From Petrolisthes cinctipes (taxonomy: Eukaryota; Arthropoda; Malacostraca; Decapoda; Porcellanidae): a stretch of DNA of 64,000 nucleotides. The stretch's first letter is position 1; every line of letters starts with the position of its first letter. The stretch covers positions 1 to 64,000 of the forward strand of contig JAWQEG010000416.1 in NCBI GenBank assembly GCA_033782935.1, read 5' to 3'. The position numbers and the translations under genes were made by a program. The notes under the pieces were generated by a model that saw only the letters and a program-made list of their open reading frames with translations, did no database searches and was not told the origin of the DNA. This document shows, piece after piece, positions 29,552 through 39,060 of the stretch.

Positions 29552-29786
29552 ATGAGGACATTGGGAGTGTTCTGCGTGATGTTGGTTGTGGCGTTCGTGA
29601 GTTCCAAGGGTTCGACTAACCAAATAAAACCGGGTGCCTTAGTGGGTACCGATGGGAGACTTGAGGTGGTCACGGACGTAATAACAGTAAGACTCAATCT
29701 TGGATCTCTGTTGGACCTAAAGACAAGGGTTGATGATTTCCAGCTGAAATTTCATAACGCCATAGAAATGTCGTCTGCTAAATTAG
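29552..29786 (+). pseudogene. env 5' part: signal peptide and start of the F-like protein
   Basis: ATG at 29552 begins a signal peptide ('MRTLGVFCVMLVVAFVSS') followed by about 60 residues of ectodomain. The frame runs into the DIRS element at the TAG at 29784-29786 and stops 29 bp later. The remaining env lies at 37176-38710 in the same frame if the insertion is discounted. It is a broken gene here. Confidence 0.8.
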
Positions 29787-29831
29787 TGCATTTGTCGCGG
29801 CTTCTAGCCGCTTAAATTGTATTTATTGGTT

Positions 29832-30042
29832 GTGAAACCAGCACAGCTGGATTGCTATAGAATACGCCCCTTCACAAGCCCAGGCCCCGTATAGGCATAA
29901 TCTGGGTTGGAAGGGTCAATTCCGTGACGTTCATCAGAAGTAAATAAAATTCAAATCTGGCGCTGTACTGATAGTGGAGCCACCTGGTGGTGGCGCAGTG
30001 AGGTATTAAGCTCCTCCTCCGCTGAATACCGCTCGCTCACTC
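29832..30042. repeat. DIRS terminal inverted repeat, left (3' end of the element)
   Basis: Begins GTGAAACCAGCACAGCTGG and ends at CGCTCGCTCACTC. The reverse complement matches 36951-37161 with two differences. Confidence 0.95.
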
Positions 30043-30101
30043 CAATGAGAAAGAAGTGAATGCCTGCCGCATCGGGAGGTGAGTGGGACAGTAAAAGCTG
30101 T

Positions 30102-30185
30102 GCTGGTTTCACAACCAATAAATACAATTTAAGCGGCTAGAAGCCGCGACAAATGCACTATTATTGGTATAGTGAAACCAGCACA
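30102..30185. repeat. DIRS internal complementary region (ICR)
   Basis: The segment 'ggtttcacaaccaataaata' through 'aaatgcacta' is the reverse complement of the left outer end (29784-29838). It is followed directly by 'ttattggtatagtgaaacc', the reverse complement of the right outer end (37155-37175). The junction shares CTA (TAG on the other strand). In DIRS elements this region templates completion of the ends and circularisation. Confidence 0.9.
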
Positions 30186-30769
30186 GCTGGATTGCTATGC
30201 ATGCGATGCGGTAGGTGGGAGGTGAGGTGGAGGCAATCACGTGCTAGTTAAGAGTGGTTGAGAGCGGAGGGCAGGAAAGGTAACCGAGCCCGGTGAGGCA
30301 GAAGCTAACGCCCCACCCGACACTGGCTAGGTGAGTAGCCGTGGTGGGGCAGTAGTAGCTTATACCATATACCCGTAGACCATTCTGTTATAGACCAGAA
30401 TTGTTACACATAAAGTCTTTATAGGCAGACTCGAGGGTTCGGGTCTAGGAGAGGAGGGGGGAGGTGACCATGGCAACCCCCCCCCCTACCCCCCCCTTTA
30501 TTCAAGTCTTCTGAGTTAGGGCTATGGCCCTCGCTCAGGTAATGTGATCCCGAGGGGATGAAGGAGGACACTAGGATCCAGATATCCTGTGTAATAATAT
30601 ATCCTGTCACTCATCATAGTAAAGTAATTGTTTGGAAAATGAATACACAAGAATTCCGTAACAATGTAATTTATTTTTGTCTTTCCCTCACCATATGTAC
30701 ACGTAAAGAATGGGGATGAGCATGAAGCTGTACAAGATGTGGATGAGGTATGGGATGATAGTGACGGGA
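30186..30769. other. DIRS 3' non-coding region
   Basis: Lies between the recombinase gene and the ICR. Contains a C-rich run (30478-30498). No gene seen. Confidence 0.6.
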
Positions 30770-31870
30770 CTTAAGTCACCCGACCTTTTCTCTTCGGGCG
30801 GCCCCTCCCCCCCATGTGTCTCCCGCGGGGACCCTGGGGAATAGAAGGTGGAGTACCCATAGCCACACAGGGGGTAGGGGAGAGCGAGTGGAACAGGTAC
30901 CTCGTCCTGAAGGAGGAAGTGGAAGCCCAGCCCCCCAAATCCCTGACCCTCTCCACCGAGTGAGTCCTGAGGAAGGCGAGGGAGGCGGCCACGCCCCTAA
31001 CGCTGTGAGCCCTCGGGCGTGTCCGGGATCCCCGTTCTCTATCACTCGGCAGAGAAGGCGAGCGATTGACCTAGGGAAGAGAGGGTTACCGGACCTAGAG
31101 TTGTAGAAGAGGTGGTCCGGAGAAGCCCCTCTCGTCGCCTCCACGTATGCTACAAAGGCGTGGACTGGGCAGAGGGGGTGGAAATTTCCATCCCTCAGGA
31201 ACGAGGGTACTGCGAGAGGGCCAATTCTGTCATCAGCCTGCTCGTTCTTAGCTAGAAAAGCAGGAGAGGGGGAGATGGTTAAGGAAGTAAGGTTAGGGGT
31301 TACGGAAGAAAAGACTGTGTGACGGGTCAGGGCTGCCAACTGAGATGCCCTGTAACCTGTAGCTAAGGCGAGCAGGAAGAGAGCTTTCTGGAGGAGGTGA
31401 CAAACCTCCAGAGGGACCCCCTCGAAGGTCAGGTAGGAAAGGACGCGGTGAAGGGACCAGGAGGGTGTCTGGGCCCGGTGAGGTGCGGTCCCCGCCCGAA
31501 TCCCCATCCTCAGGAGAGAGAGAGGCCTCTCCGAAACCTTAATGTTAAAACCCAGGAGGAGGGGATCAGACAGGGCTGCGTGATGCGCAAGCACCGTCGC
31601 CGGGGCCCTGTTGGTGGAATCGGCGAGCCACGTGAGGAATTCCAGGACTGTGTCCTCCGAGATGACCCTGGAGGGGTGTCTTCGCAAGAAGTCCTGGAAT
31701 CTTTTCCAGCACGATTCGTCGCACCGACGACTGACGATGAGCCCTCAACATCTTGTCCACTGTCTCCTTAGTGAACCTTTTGCTGAGGACTCCCCGTAGA
31801 AACTCCAAGCGTGTAGTTTCAGTGACGCTTGGAGTGGTGCAGACAGGGTGCTGGAGAGGCACGCCGATCC
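30770..31870 (-). pseudogene. DIRS tyrosine recombinase, two frameshifts
   Basis: The protein starts within the RT tail with 'LEFLRGVLSKRFTKETVDKM' (about 31810-31750), shifts frame near 31725, continues with 'LRRHPSRVISEDTVLEFLTW' and the central core 'FLLALATGYRASQLAALTRH' (first catalytic Arg, about 31355), then 'GHARGLTALG' (the box II His/Arg region). It shifts again near 31000 within a G run and ends in the other frame with 'AASLAFLRTHSVERVRDLGG', then W and 'FRTRYLFHSL', whose Tyr is the probable nucleophile. In DIRS elements this enzyme integrates the circular DNA intermediate in place of a DDE integrase. The His-to-Arg spacing looks one residue short. Confidence 0.85.
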
Positions 31871-33466
31871 CAACTGAAGGGGATGAGGGCACCACCGGGA
31901 CAACTCTCCGAACCACGGCTGTGCTGGCCAGAGGGGGGCTATGAGGAGAACCCTCCCCCTGAACGTGCGCAGCTTGAGGATCGCCTTCAGGAGGACTGAA
32001 GTGGCTGGGGGTGGGAAGAGGTAGAGATGCCCCCACCTGTTCCAGTCCTCTGTGAAGGCGTCAAGGCCTCCCGCCTCTGTTCTGGATGAGAATGTCAGGA
32101 ACAGAGGGAGTAGGGCCGTGGATGGGGAGGCGAATAGGTCCACCTCCGGTGTCCCGTAGCGAAGGCAGAGAGACTCGAACACAAGGGGACGCAGTTGCCA
32201 CTCGACTGACGTCCCCCTGAACCTGGATAGGGCGTCCGCCCAATCGTTCTCCCGCCCTGGCACGTAGCGGGCCGAGAGGTGAATGTCCCTCTTGGCCGCT
32301 ATTGCGAAAATCTGTTCTGACAGGGACAGGAGAATTTCCGACCGTGCGGTGCCCTGTTTCTGTAGGCACTGCACGGCCGCAACGTTGTCCATATCGAAGC
32401 GGACGCCTATCCTGGCAAACTGAGGGTGTCTGTTGAGCCATTCCTTCGCTACCATCAACTCCCGGGCGTTGATGTGCAGTAGCCTTTCCCCTTCCTTCCA
32501 TCCCACGCAACGTTGATGTCCCAGGCAAGACTGGTATCCCCAGCCTACGTCCGATGCGTCTGTCGCCACCGTGATCCCCGGTGGAGGGAACACCCAGGGG
32601 ACCCGCTGACACAGGGCACCGGGACGTAGCCAGGGGCGAAGGAGGCGGTGGAGAGAGGGGGACACTTGCCTGGGAAGGTGGAGGTTTACCTCCCGCGTCA
32701 GCCTCCTGTGTTTCAATCGTCCCAGGGGCATTGCAGGGGCCGCGAAATTTAGGGACCCGAGCAATGATTCCCACTGGCGGCGAGAGAAAGTACGGGAAAA
32801 ATGTGCCTGGAGGACGTGGCGGAGGGTCCGGCGGGCGTTGTCTGGAGCGAGAGAGAGGGTGGCCGAAAGAGAGTCCCACTCTATTCCTAGCCAACACAGC
32901 TTGCGAGTGGGGGTGAGAGAGGACTTGGGGATGTTCAACAGGAATCCCATTTCCTCTAGCACTCCCCTCGCTACCCGGACGTTGTTTGCTACCTGCTCCT
33001 TGGAAGGGGCGTGAAGCAACCAATCGTCCAGGTACATGAGGGTGGGAACACCCGCCTCTGCCAGACGGGATGCCACCACCCTCACAAGCTTTGTGAAGAC
33101 TCGCGGAGCTAGAGAAAGACCGAAAGGGAGCCTGGTAAACTGGAACATCTCGGTCCCCACCTGGAAGGCCAGAAAACGGCGAAACCTGGGGTGGATCGGG
33201 ACGTGCCAGTACGCATCCTTGAGATCCAGGGATGCTAACCAGTCTCCCTTCCTCAGAACTGTGCGGACCTGAGCAACCGAAACCATCCTGAAATGTAATG
33301 TTTTCACGAATTTGTTTAGCTTGCTCAGGTCCATCACCAATCTCGTTTTTCCCTGGTCCTTTTTGGGGACCGTGAATAAACAAGAAAGAAAGACCCTTCC
33401 CGTCGCCCGCTCCACTACCCCTTTTTCCCGCATTTCTAACACATGCGGGACGACCGAAAGTGACAC
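31745..33466 (-). CDS. DIRS reverse transcriptase-RNase H
   Basis: The 573-codon open frame shows the DIRS-type RT: 'FLSCLFTVPKKDQGKTRLVM', 'SLDLKDAYWHVPIHPRFRRF', 'RLPFGLSLAPRVFTKL', and an intact 'YLDDWLL' (Asp codons 33028-33023). RNase H follows with 'VATDASDVGWGYQ', 'INARELMV', 'FDMDNVAAVQCL' and 'NDWADALSR'. A family-typical C-terminal extension 'EVDLFASPS...DAFTEDWNRWG' and 'LYLFPPP...LLIAPLWPAQPWF' comes last; this part is sometimes described as methyltransferase-like. The frame may begin at or before a splice site near 33466 ('cttcccaaAG'), since no clear ATG opens it. No lesion is seen. Confidence 0.92.
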   Translation of the reverse strand: MSLSVVPHVLEMREKGVVERATGRVFLSCLFTVPKKDQGKTRLVMDLSKLNKFVKTLHFRMVSVAQVRTVLRKGDWLASLDLKDAYWHVPIHPRFRRFLAFQVGTEMFQFTRLPFGLSLAPRVFTKLVRVVASRLAEAGVPTLMYLDDWLLHAPSKEQVANNVRVARGVLEEMGFLLNIPKSSLTPTRKLCWLGIEWDSLSATLSLAPDNARRTLRHVLQAHFSRTFSRRQWESLLGSLNFAAPAMPLGRLKHRRLTREVNLHLPRQVSPSLHRLLRPWLRPGALCQRVPWVFPPPGITVATDASDVGWGYQSCLGHQRCVGWKEGERLLHINARELMVAKEWLNRHPQFARIGVRFDMDNVAAVQCLQKQGTARSEILLSLSEQIFAIAAKRDIHLSARYVPGRENDWADALSRFRGTSVEWQLRPLVFESLCLRYGTPEVDLFASPSTALLPLFLTFSSRTEAGGLDAFTEDWNRWGHLYLFPPPATSVLLKAILKLRTFRGRVLLIAPLWPAQPWFGELSRWCPHPLQLGSACLSSTLSAPLQASLKLHAWSFYGESSAKGSLRRQWTRC

Positions 33467-33778
33467 TTTGGGAAGAGACAGGTGTCAGTGAGAGTACCGT
33501 TAATCCTAATCCCCCGGGGCCCGAGGGACCCGGGGTGGTTGGAGGGTAAATGACGGGAGAGGAAGAGATTTTGACCGCAAGGGAAAATCTGATTTTGACC
33601 TAACGGTAACCCAAGGACGGGATTAGGCATAAGTCATATGTCAGAATAGGAAAGATGACAGTTACTCACCGGAACAGTAATCCAGGGCCATGACAGGCCC
33701 TGGCGAATTATCTTTGCTGCCCAGCCGTGGGCGGGCCAGGCTGCTGACCACCCTGTGAGACAGCCCAGAGTGGGACCC
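33467..33778 (-). other. DIRS gag-RT spacer with further splice-like sites
   Basis: Contains a donor-like CG|GTGAGTAAC (33669) and acceptor-like sites 'accgttAG' (33600) and 'cttcccaaAG' (33466). These may connect the gag-like transcript to the RT frame. No separate gene is recognised. Confidence 0.45.
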
Positions 33779-36152
33779 TCAAGTGGAGCGGTCCTTCTGG
33801 GAGGGGTGGTTGAAGGAGGACTTGGGCTTGGAGTAGGACTTGGAGCCCTGTCCCCTTCCCCGAAACGGCTGCTGGCCCCTCTGGGAGGGCCTGTTGTGTG
33901 CTTTCGGGGGAGTGGGATAGGAGGGCCTCGGTAGCCTGGAGGGCTGGGAGGGCCTCCGGGGCTGGTAGGCTGGTCTGGATGGCTGTGGGGCACGTGGCCT
34001 ACGGACAAACAGAATGATTAGGAACCAAAGTAGACCCGAAAATCCTTCCATTTCACCCCCGTGAAAACTCGGGTAAGACGAACACGAGAGGTACTTACTT
34101 GGAGGTGGAGGGTTTTGGTAAATTGATTACTGCTGGGAGGGAGGCGAAGATTGTGTCTGTCGCTGGTTGATCAAAGAGGGCAGGGGACAGGGGGGCAGCT
34201 CGCACCACTCCCCTCTGTGCCATCTCCGGCGCAGATTTAGCCGCCGCCTGGCGGGCTGCCAGTCTCGCCTCGGCGAAAGCCTTCGCCTCCTCCCGCATGA
34301 AGTGGGTCGCCATCGCCGCCACGCCCTCCATCACGGTGGCCATGGAAGAGAGGGTGTCACTGTAAGGGGTAAACAAGGAAAAAACCGAGCGAACCCGGGG
34401 ATAAGTACCCGGGAGTAACAGAGAGACCCTCTACCCAGTATCCCTAATAAACATGACACACGAGTAAGGTACTCACGCTAGCTGTACACCCGACATCTCG
34501 TGGTAGGAGTTGGTAAGGGCGTTGAGGCAGTCCCTGATCAACGAGGCGGCTGCCCCCGTGGAGATGGTGTGGGCCAACTCTAGACGGGTAGCAGACTCCG
34601 CCTGTCGCAACTTGCCATCGGGCTCCTTCAGCTGATAGGGGACCGGGGGCTCCTTCTCCGTCTTCCACAGGCACTCCCTCAAGCCCGGGGGGGCCCGGGA
34701 ATGAGGGAGGATGACGGGGAAAGACGGAGGAAGGGGCTTCCTGGGCGCGTTGTTTCTCTGGTGGTTCAGGGACTTAAGGAGAAGGGCTGGAATGTCCAGG
34801 TCCCCTTCGCCCTTATCCCCCGGGAAGTACGCGTCCGGGGAAAGGAGGAGCGCCGTGTTACCGTGGGAGCGGTCAATCCTCCAAGCCCCGGACAAGTGCA
34901 GCTGGCTGTACTCCACCAGAAAACCCATCGCGTCCAGGGTCGCCGCAGAGGACACCCTAGATGAAGTGGGTACGGGCGCTGAGATAGGACGGACCTTGTA
35001 GAAGGGAATAGCCTCGCCCTTCTCATCCGCCCCCCACTTCACCAGGACGTCATCCCTCCGGTTCCACACGTCTGGTTGAGCCGTGTCCGGAGACCAAGCC
35101 ACCAGTCTGCCCTCCTCCGAAGAGTGGGTCCAGGTAGGAGGGAGAAGAGACCAAGAGTAGGGAAGGTATCCGTCTCCCGAAGGAGGGGGTGACGGGGACG
35201 GAGGTGCGGAGGTAACCAACTCCTCAGCTACGTCCCCCGACGGAGACTCGAGTCCCGGGGAAACGGGAGGCACGAAAAGGACTCCCCCATCCCCGGGAGG
35301 ACTCGCGCCCTCGACGGGAGCAGCAGTGGGAGGCGGGGGAAAAAGAGCGGGTTCCGTAGCGACAGCCGGAGGCTGCGCGATGGACGCCCCAGGAAAAGCG
35401 TGAGGAATAAGGGTGTGGAAGATCTTAACTATCTTCCTCGACGAGGGGCTGTCCCCCACCCGCTTACCCTTGCGGGATTTGCGGGCGGGCGAAGGAGAGC
35501 TCCCCGACGACGAAGAAGAGGAAGAGGACGACGAAGAATAGGAGGAAGGAGAACGGCGACGAGCACGGGACTTCCTGGAGTGGCAGGACCTTTTAGCTGA
35601 ACGCTTGCGTCCTCTAGAGAGGCCTGAGGAGCCAGCTCTAGCAGGAGGCGAAGCTGGGGGTTCCCTGCTGGGCCCTTGTACCGGTGAGGTAGTCGGGGGA
35701 ACCAGCGCGACAGACTCGCTCGTTTCCCGGGGGGCTAAGCCCCAAGAAGGAGTCGTAGTACCGTCTAGGGAAGGAGGCTCAATCTCTCGGGCCTCAGGAG
35801 GTTCTAGCCCCTGAGACTCCGAGAGACAGGAAGAAGGGTAACGGGTCCTGAATAAACCCAGGTCCGCTCCCAAAATCGGGTCCACCCACGCCAAAGAAGA
35901 ACCGTCTCGTTTGTGGGCCATTCTCCTAGCCCTTGTCCACGCCATACGAAGAGAAGCAAGGGCGGGGAGCTTGGAGCGTGCAGAAGGGGAAGTAACCCGA
36001 CACAACTCAGCCCAGGGGCGGCACACACCACACGCCAAAGGGTCATAACCCAAGGGAGTGAAGCAGGGTGCGTGAGGCGAACAGTGCAGGTGTCCGTCAG
36101 GCGAGACCCGCACGGTACACCCCGAAGCAGCACAAAGGGCACGAGTAGGCTG
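33779..36152 (-). CDS. DIRS ORF1 (gag-like), three exons
   Basis: Predicted exons are 36152-34477, 34359-34099 and 33998-33779. The first begins after a strong acceptor ('ttcttttctccctcAG') with 'PTRALCAASGC' and a Cys/His cluster ('HCSPHAPC', 'DPLACGVC'), then a Ser/Arg-rich basic tract (35600-35470) and a conserved C-terminal block ('ELAHTISTGAAASLIRDCLN'). Intron 1 (34476-34360, GTGAGT...TTACAG) and intron 2 (34098-33999, GTAAGT...CGTAG) have consensus sites. Frame is preserved across both: GVQLA leads into DTLSSMATV, and STS into KPRAPQPSRP. The last exon is Pro/Arg/Gln-rich and ends at TGA. The true start is unclear; an upstream exon is likely. Confidence 0.72.
33999..34098 (-). other. 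Spliceosomal intron 2 of the DIRS gag-like gene
   Basis: 100 bp. Donor GTAAGTACC after 'cacctccaa', acceptor 'ctgtttgtccgtAG'. Removing it joins two open frames in phase; reading through hits TAA at the donor. Confidence 0.75.
34360..34476 (-). other. Spliceosomal intron 1 of the DIRS gag-like gene
   Basis: 117 bp. Donor GTGAGTACC after 'acagctagc', acceptor 'tttaccccttacAG'. Reading through it meets TGA at the donor; removal restores the frame. Confidence 0.78.
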
Positions 36153-36950
36153 AGGGAGAAAAGAATACACAAACATGGGTTAACAAGTGCAAACACTGGA
36201 ACACAGAAGACACGAAACCCATCCTCCCCGAAGGAAAGAAGCGCGGGACACGCCCGCTGTACCCGGGGACCAGGACACGACCCCCCACACTCGCGCACCC
36301 GACCAGGGAAAAACCCCGTAAAACCAAAACAGCCCGCCACATGGAGCGGGTAAAAGAGGGCCCCCCGGACAGAAGGATCCAGAAGGAGGGGGAGGAGGGG
36401 ACCCGGTAGCCTGAGAAGAAACACTCCAGGCTAAAAATAATGGAAAAACACCAAAAATCAAATAAAAAACCCCCGCCCGGGAGAGGAAGAGAGAACCAGG
36501 GCACAATTCTCATTCCCCTTTACCGAGAGGGGACACATAATAATCGGGGAAGGCAAGAGGAAGGGCTGCAAAGACCCCATGTGCTCACCACGTGGGGAGG
36601 TGAAGTCCCACGTGGCGCCCACTAACCTCGCTAAAAACCCCAGAAACCCCGATAAAATACACACGAAGAATGTACTAGTGGCAGGAGGAAAGGTGAAAGG
36701 GGGGAAAGACGGAGAAAAACTCCGAACAAAGGGGCTGAAAAGCCCCCCTTCGCTAAGGAAAAGAGAACTCAATCCTAACGAAGAAAAAACCCCCATAAAC
36801 ACCTAAAACCCTCCTAGAATACACACATGATACATCTGCAAAGCAGGCTAGCCACTAGAACACAAAAGAAACAATAGCAGGAACACGTGACACAATACCA
36901 TAGCGTAGCAGCGAGGAGCGTGGATGTTGACTGACACGTGTTCCGCGACA
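36153..36950 (-). other. DIRS 5' region (leader, possible first exon and intron)
   Basis: A donor-like 'cacgtgGTGAGC' near 36592 and the acceptor at 36153 could delimit an intron of about 440 bp. Open frames on both strands here lack family motifs. A first coding exon would lie above 36592. Confidence 0.4.
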
Positions 36951-37161
36951 GAGTGGGCGAGCGGTATTCAGCGGAGGAGGAGCTTAATACCTCACCGCGC
37001 CACCACCAGGTGGCTCCACTATCAGTACAGCGCCAGATTTGAATTTTATTTACTTCTGATGAACGTCACGGAATTGACCCTTCCAACCCAGATTATGCCT
37101 ATACGGGGCCTGGGCTTGTGAAGGGGCGTATTCTATAGCAATCCAGCTGTGCTGGTTTCAC
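36951..37161. repeat. DIRS terminal inverted repeat, right (5' end of the element)
   Basis: Inverted partner of 29832-30042. Ends AGCTGTGCTGGTTTCAC followed by the short outer end TATACCAATAATAG. Confidence 0.95.
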
Positions 37162-37175
37162 TATACCAATAATAG

Positions 37176-38710
37176 GTAAATTGACGAACTCGAGCTACCC
37201 TCTGGAACGGCAAATAAAGGTACAGTTGGAAGACAGATATTTTTAAATAAAGAATATGATGAAGTACTCAGAACAGAATTTACCCAACTTTTCAAGTGAG
37301 GTTAGAAAATTAGCTCATAATCAGATTACAAATAGCAGGGCTAAAAGAGGATTATTTGACATTGGAGGGGTAATTGCTAAAATTCTATTTGGAACAGCTA
37401 CTAGTGACGATGTAGAAGATCTGGGACGCAGACTAGAGATTTTAAACAAGGTGATTGTAGAACAAAATAGGGTAATAGATAGTACGTTTTCCTTGGCAGC
37501 TAATGTGGCAGAAGAAGTAAATGGAGTTATTGAAAAGACTAATGAGGTAATTAAGGAATTAGACAGGTTAGCTAAACATTTGGATTTTACAATGTTTGTG
37601 TTAAACCTAGATCAATATTTAAATATTGTGGAAAATTACATAAATGGACTGAATGCTCAAACCAGAAAACTACTCCATAACCTAAGGAATGCAGCGCTGG
37701 GTAAGGCAGACGCTGACCTTCTGTCAGTAGTTGATCTTCAAAGGGTGGTTGATGTTGCTAGAATTAAGCATGGTTTGAATCCTTTCTTTGAAGGTGAATC
37801 TGTATCTTACTACTATCCACTTTTGGAATCATGCTTAACGACTAAAACTATTCTTATTCACATTCCCACAAAACATCAGGTTCATTTTAACATATGGTCA
37901 GTGAAGCCATTTCCTATGAGGTTAGGGGCGGAGATCATGATGTTAAATGTGGATTATGATTATATTATTGCATCTCAGGATCGCTCACTGGTGGTTGCAG
38001 TTACCAAGGAACAGCTAGAAGATTGTCATACAGCATATTACTATTTGAAGGTGTGCCCAGCTCTAAATTTTATTTTTACAGGACCTGAGGAATCCCAGTG
38101 TGAATTGTCATTAATCCAGGCTGATGCTTCAAGCTCCATTAAACATTGTGAGTACCTGAGACCAAAAAGGAAGTCAGATGTTTATGTAACGTATTTTCAG
38201 GGCATTGCGTATTATACATTCACTAAGCCCGCAAGAGCAACTATTATTTGTGAAGATGGCCCTTCAGGAGCAAAACATGTGTCTGAGGTGGGTACGTTTG
38301 TAGTTCCACCTGCGTGTTCATTTTCAAGCAATACTAAAACAGTTCTGGCCACGAAGCATCATCTTGGATTGGTCCTAAATAAATCTGTGGAATTTGTGAA
38401 AGTCCATCCTCCTCTCCCAGCAAACTTTTCTACTGTTAATATGGATTCTGAGAAAATAAGATTGATGGAATTGTTAAACATGTCTGATATTCATCCTGTA
38501 ATTGAATCTGCTCTACCTTTCCATCTGCAACGGGTAGCTGTGTACCCTTGGTCCGGAGTGACTACTTTATTATTCATATTATATTTCATGTTCTCTTGTT
38601 ACCTGTTCAGGAGTTTGAGGGTTTTGAAAGGTGAGATTAAAAAGAAGAAAAACAGAAGATCAAGAAATATAGAGGTCCACCATACACAACCTAGGGAAGA
38701 TGAATTGTAA
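37176..38710 (+). pseudogene. env main part: baculovirus-F-like fusion envelope protein
   Basis: In frame with 29552-29786 once the DIRS insertion is discounted. A TAA at 37244-37246 interrupts it, after which 484 codons are open from ATG at 37256. It shows a furin-type site RAKR followed by a hydrophobic Gly-rich fusion peptide ('GLFDIGGVIAKILFG', residues 33-47), heptad-rich coiled coil (about 60-130), a cysteine-containing ectodomain and one transmembrane segment near the C-terminus ('VTTLLFILYFMFSCYLF') with a basic cytoplasmic tail. This is the layout of errantivirus Env, related to baculovirus F. It would act at the cell surface. The gene is inactive in this copy because of the insertion and the stop. 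Confidence 0.88.
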
Positions 38711-39060
38711 GGATAATTTTAAGGACACCCCAACAACTAGGTAGTACACTACACGGTTAGTTGTAGGGATTTAGAATTAAGGAATTGTATGAATGTGTAT
38801 TATATTTTATTATCCATGTATAATTACTTAATTTAAGGAAGTATTATTAATTATCCATTGTATCATTCACGAGCTCAACAATTTATTTTTCTTTTATGTT
38901 AATTCATCCAATGTGTATATATTTCATCTTGTATATATTATATATGTATGTTACCATGTCAAGAGTGAATCTAATAATCAGGAAGGCTAAGCATTGATTA
39001 AAGTAAATTTAATGTTATTGTGAACTGCAGGGACGCAGTTGTTTTACCGTGGCCGAGCAA
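38711..39060 (+). other. Errantivirus-like 3' non-coding region
   Basis: AT-rich, 350 bp from the env stop to the 3' LTR. A clear polypurine tract is not visible directly before 39061 ('gtggccgagcaa'), which is unusual for an LTR element. Confidence 0.6.

Larger units (their letters stand above)
29784..37175 (-). mobile_element. DIRS-like tyrosine-recombinase retroelement with spliceosomal introns
   Basis: Minus-strand order: gag-like ORF1, RT-RNase H, tyrosine recombinase. The ends carry 211-bp inverted repeats (29832-30042 and 36951-37161, two mismatches). An internal complementary region (30102-30185) is complementary to both outer ends joined together. There is no duplication of target DNA; both junctions share TAG. 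These are the hallmarks of DIRS-type integration through a circular intermediate. GC content is visibly higher than in the host element. RT is intact at YLDD; the recombinase has two frameshifts. Confidence 0.93.

Noticed and set aside
32061..33383. A 440-codon open frame overlapping the DIRS RT in another frame of the same strand
   Set aside because: It is a shadow of the RT-RNase H gene in GC-rich DNA, rich in Pro/Gly/Arg and without motifs.
36097..36513. Open frames on both strands in the DIRS 5' region as extra genes
   Set aside because: High GC content keeps many frames open here; none has family motifs, and plausible splice signals suggest leader or intron sequence.
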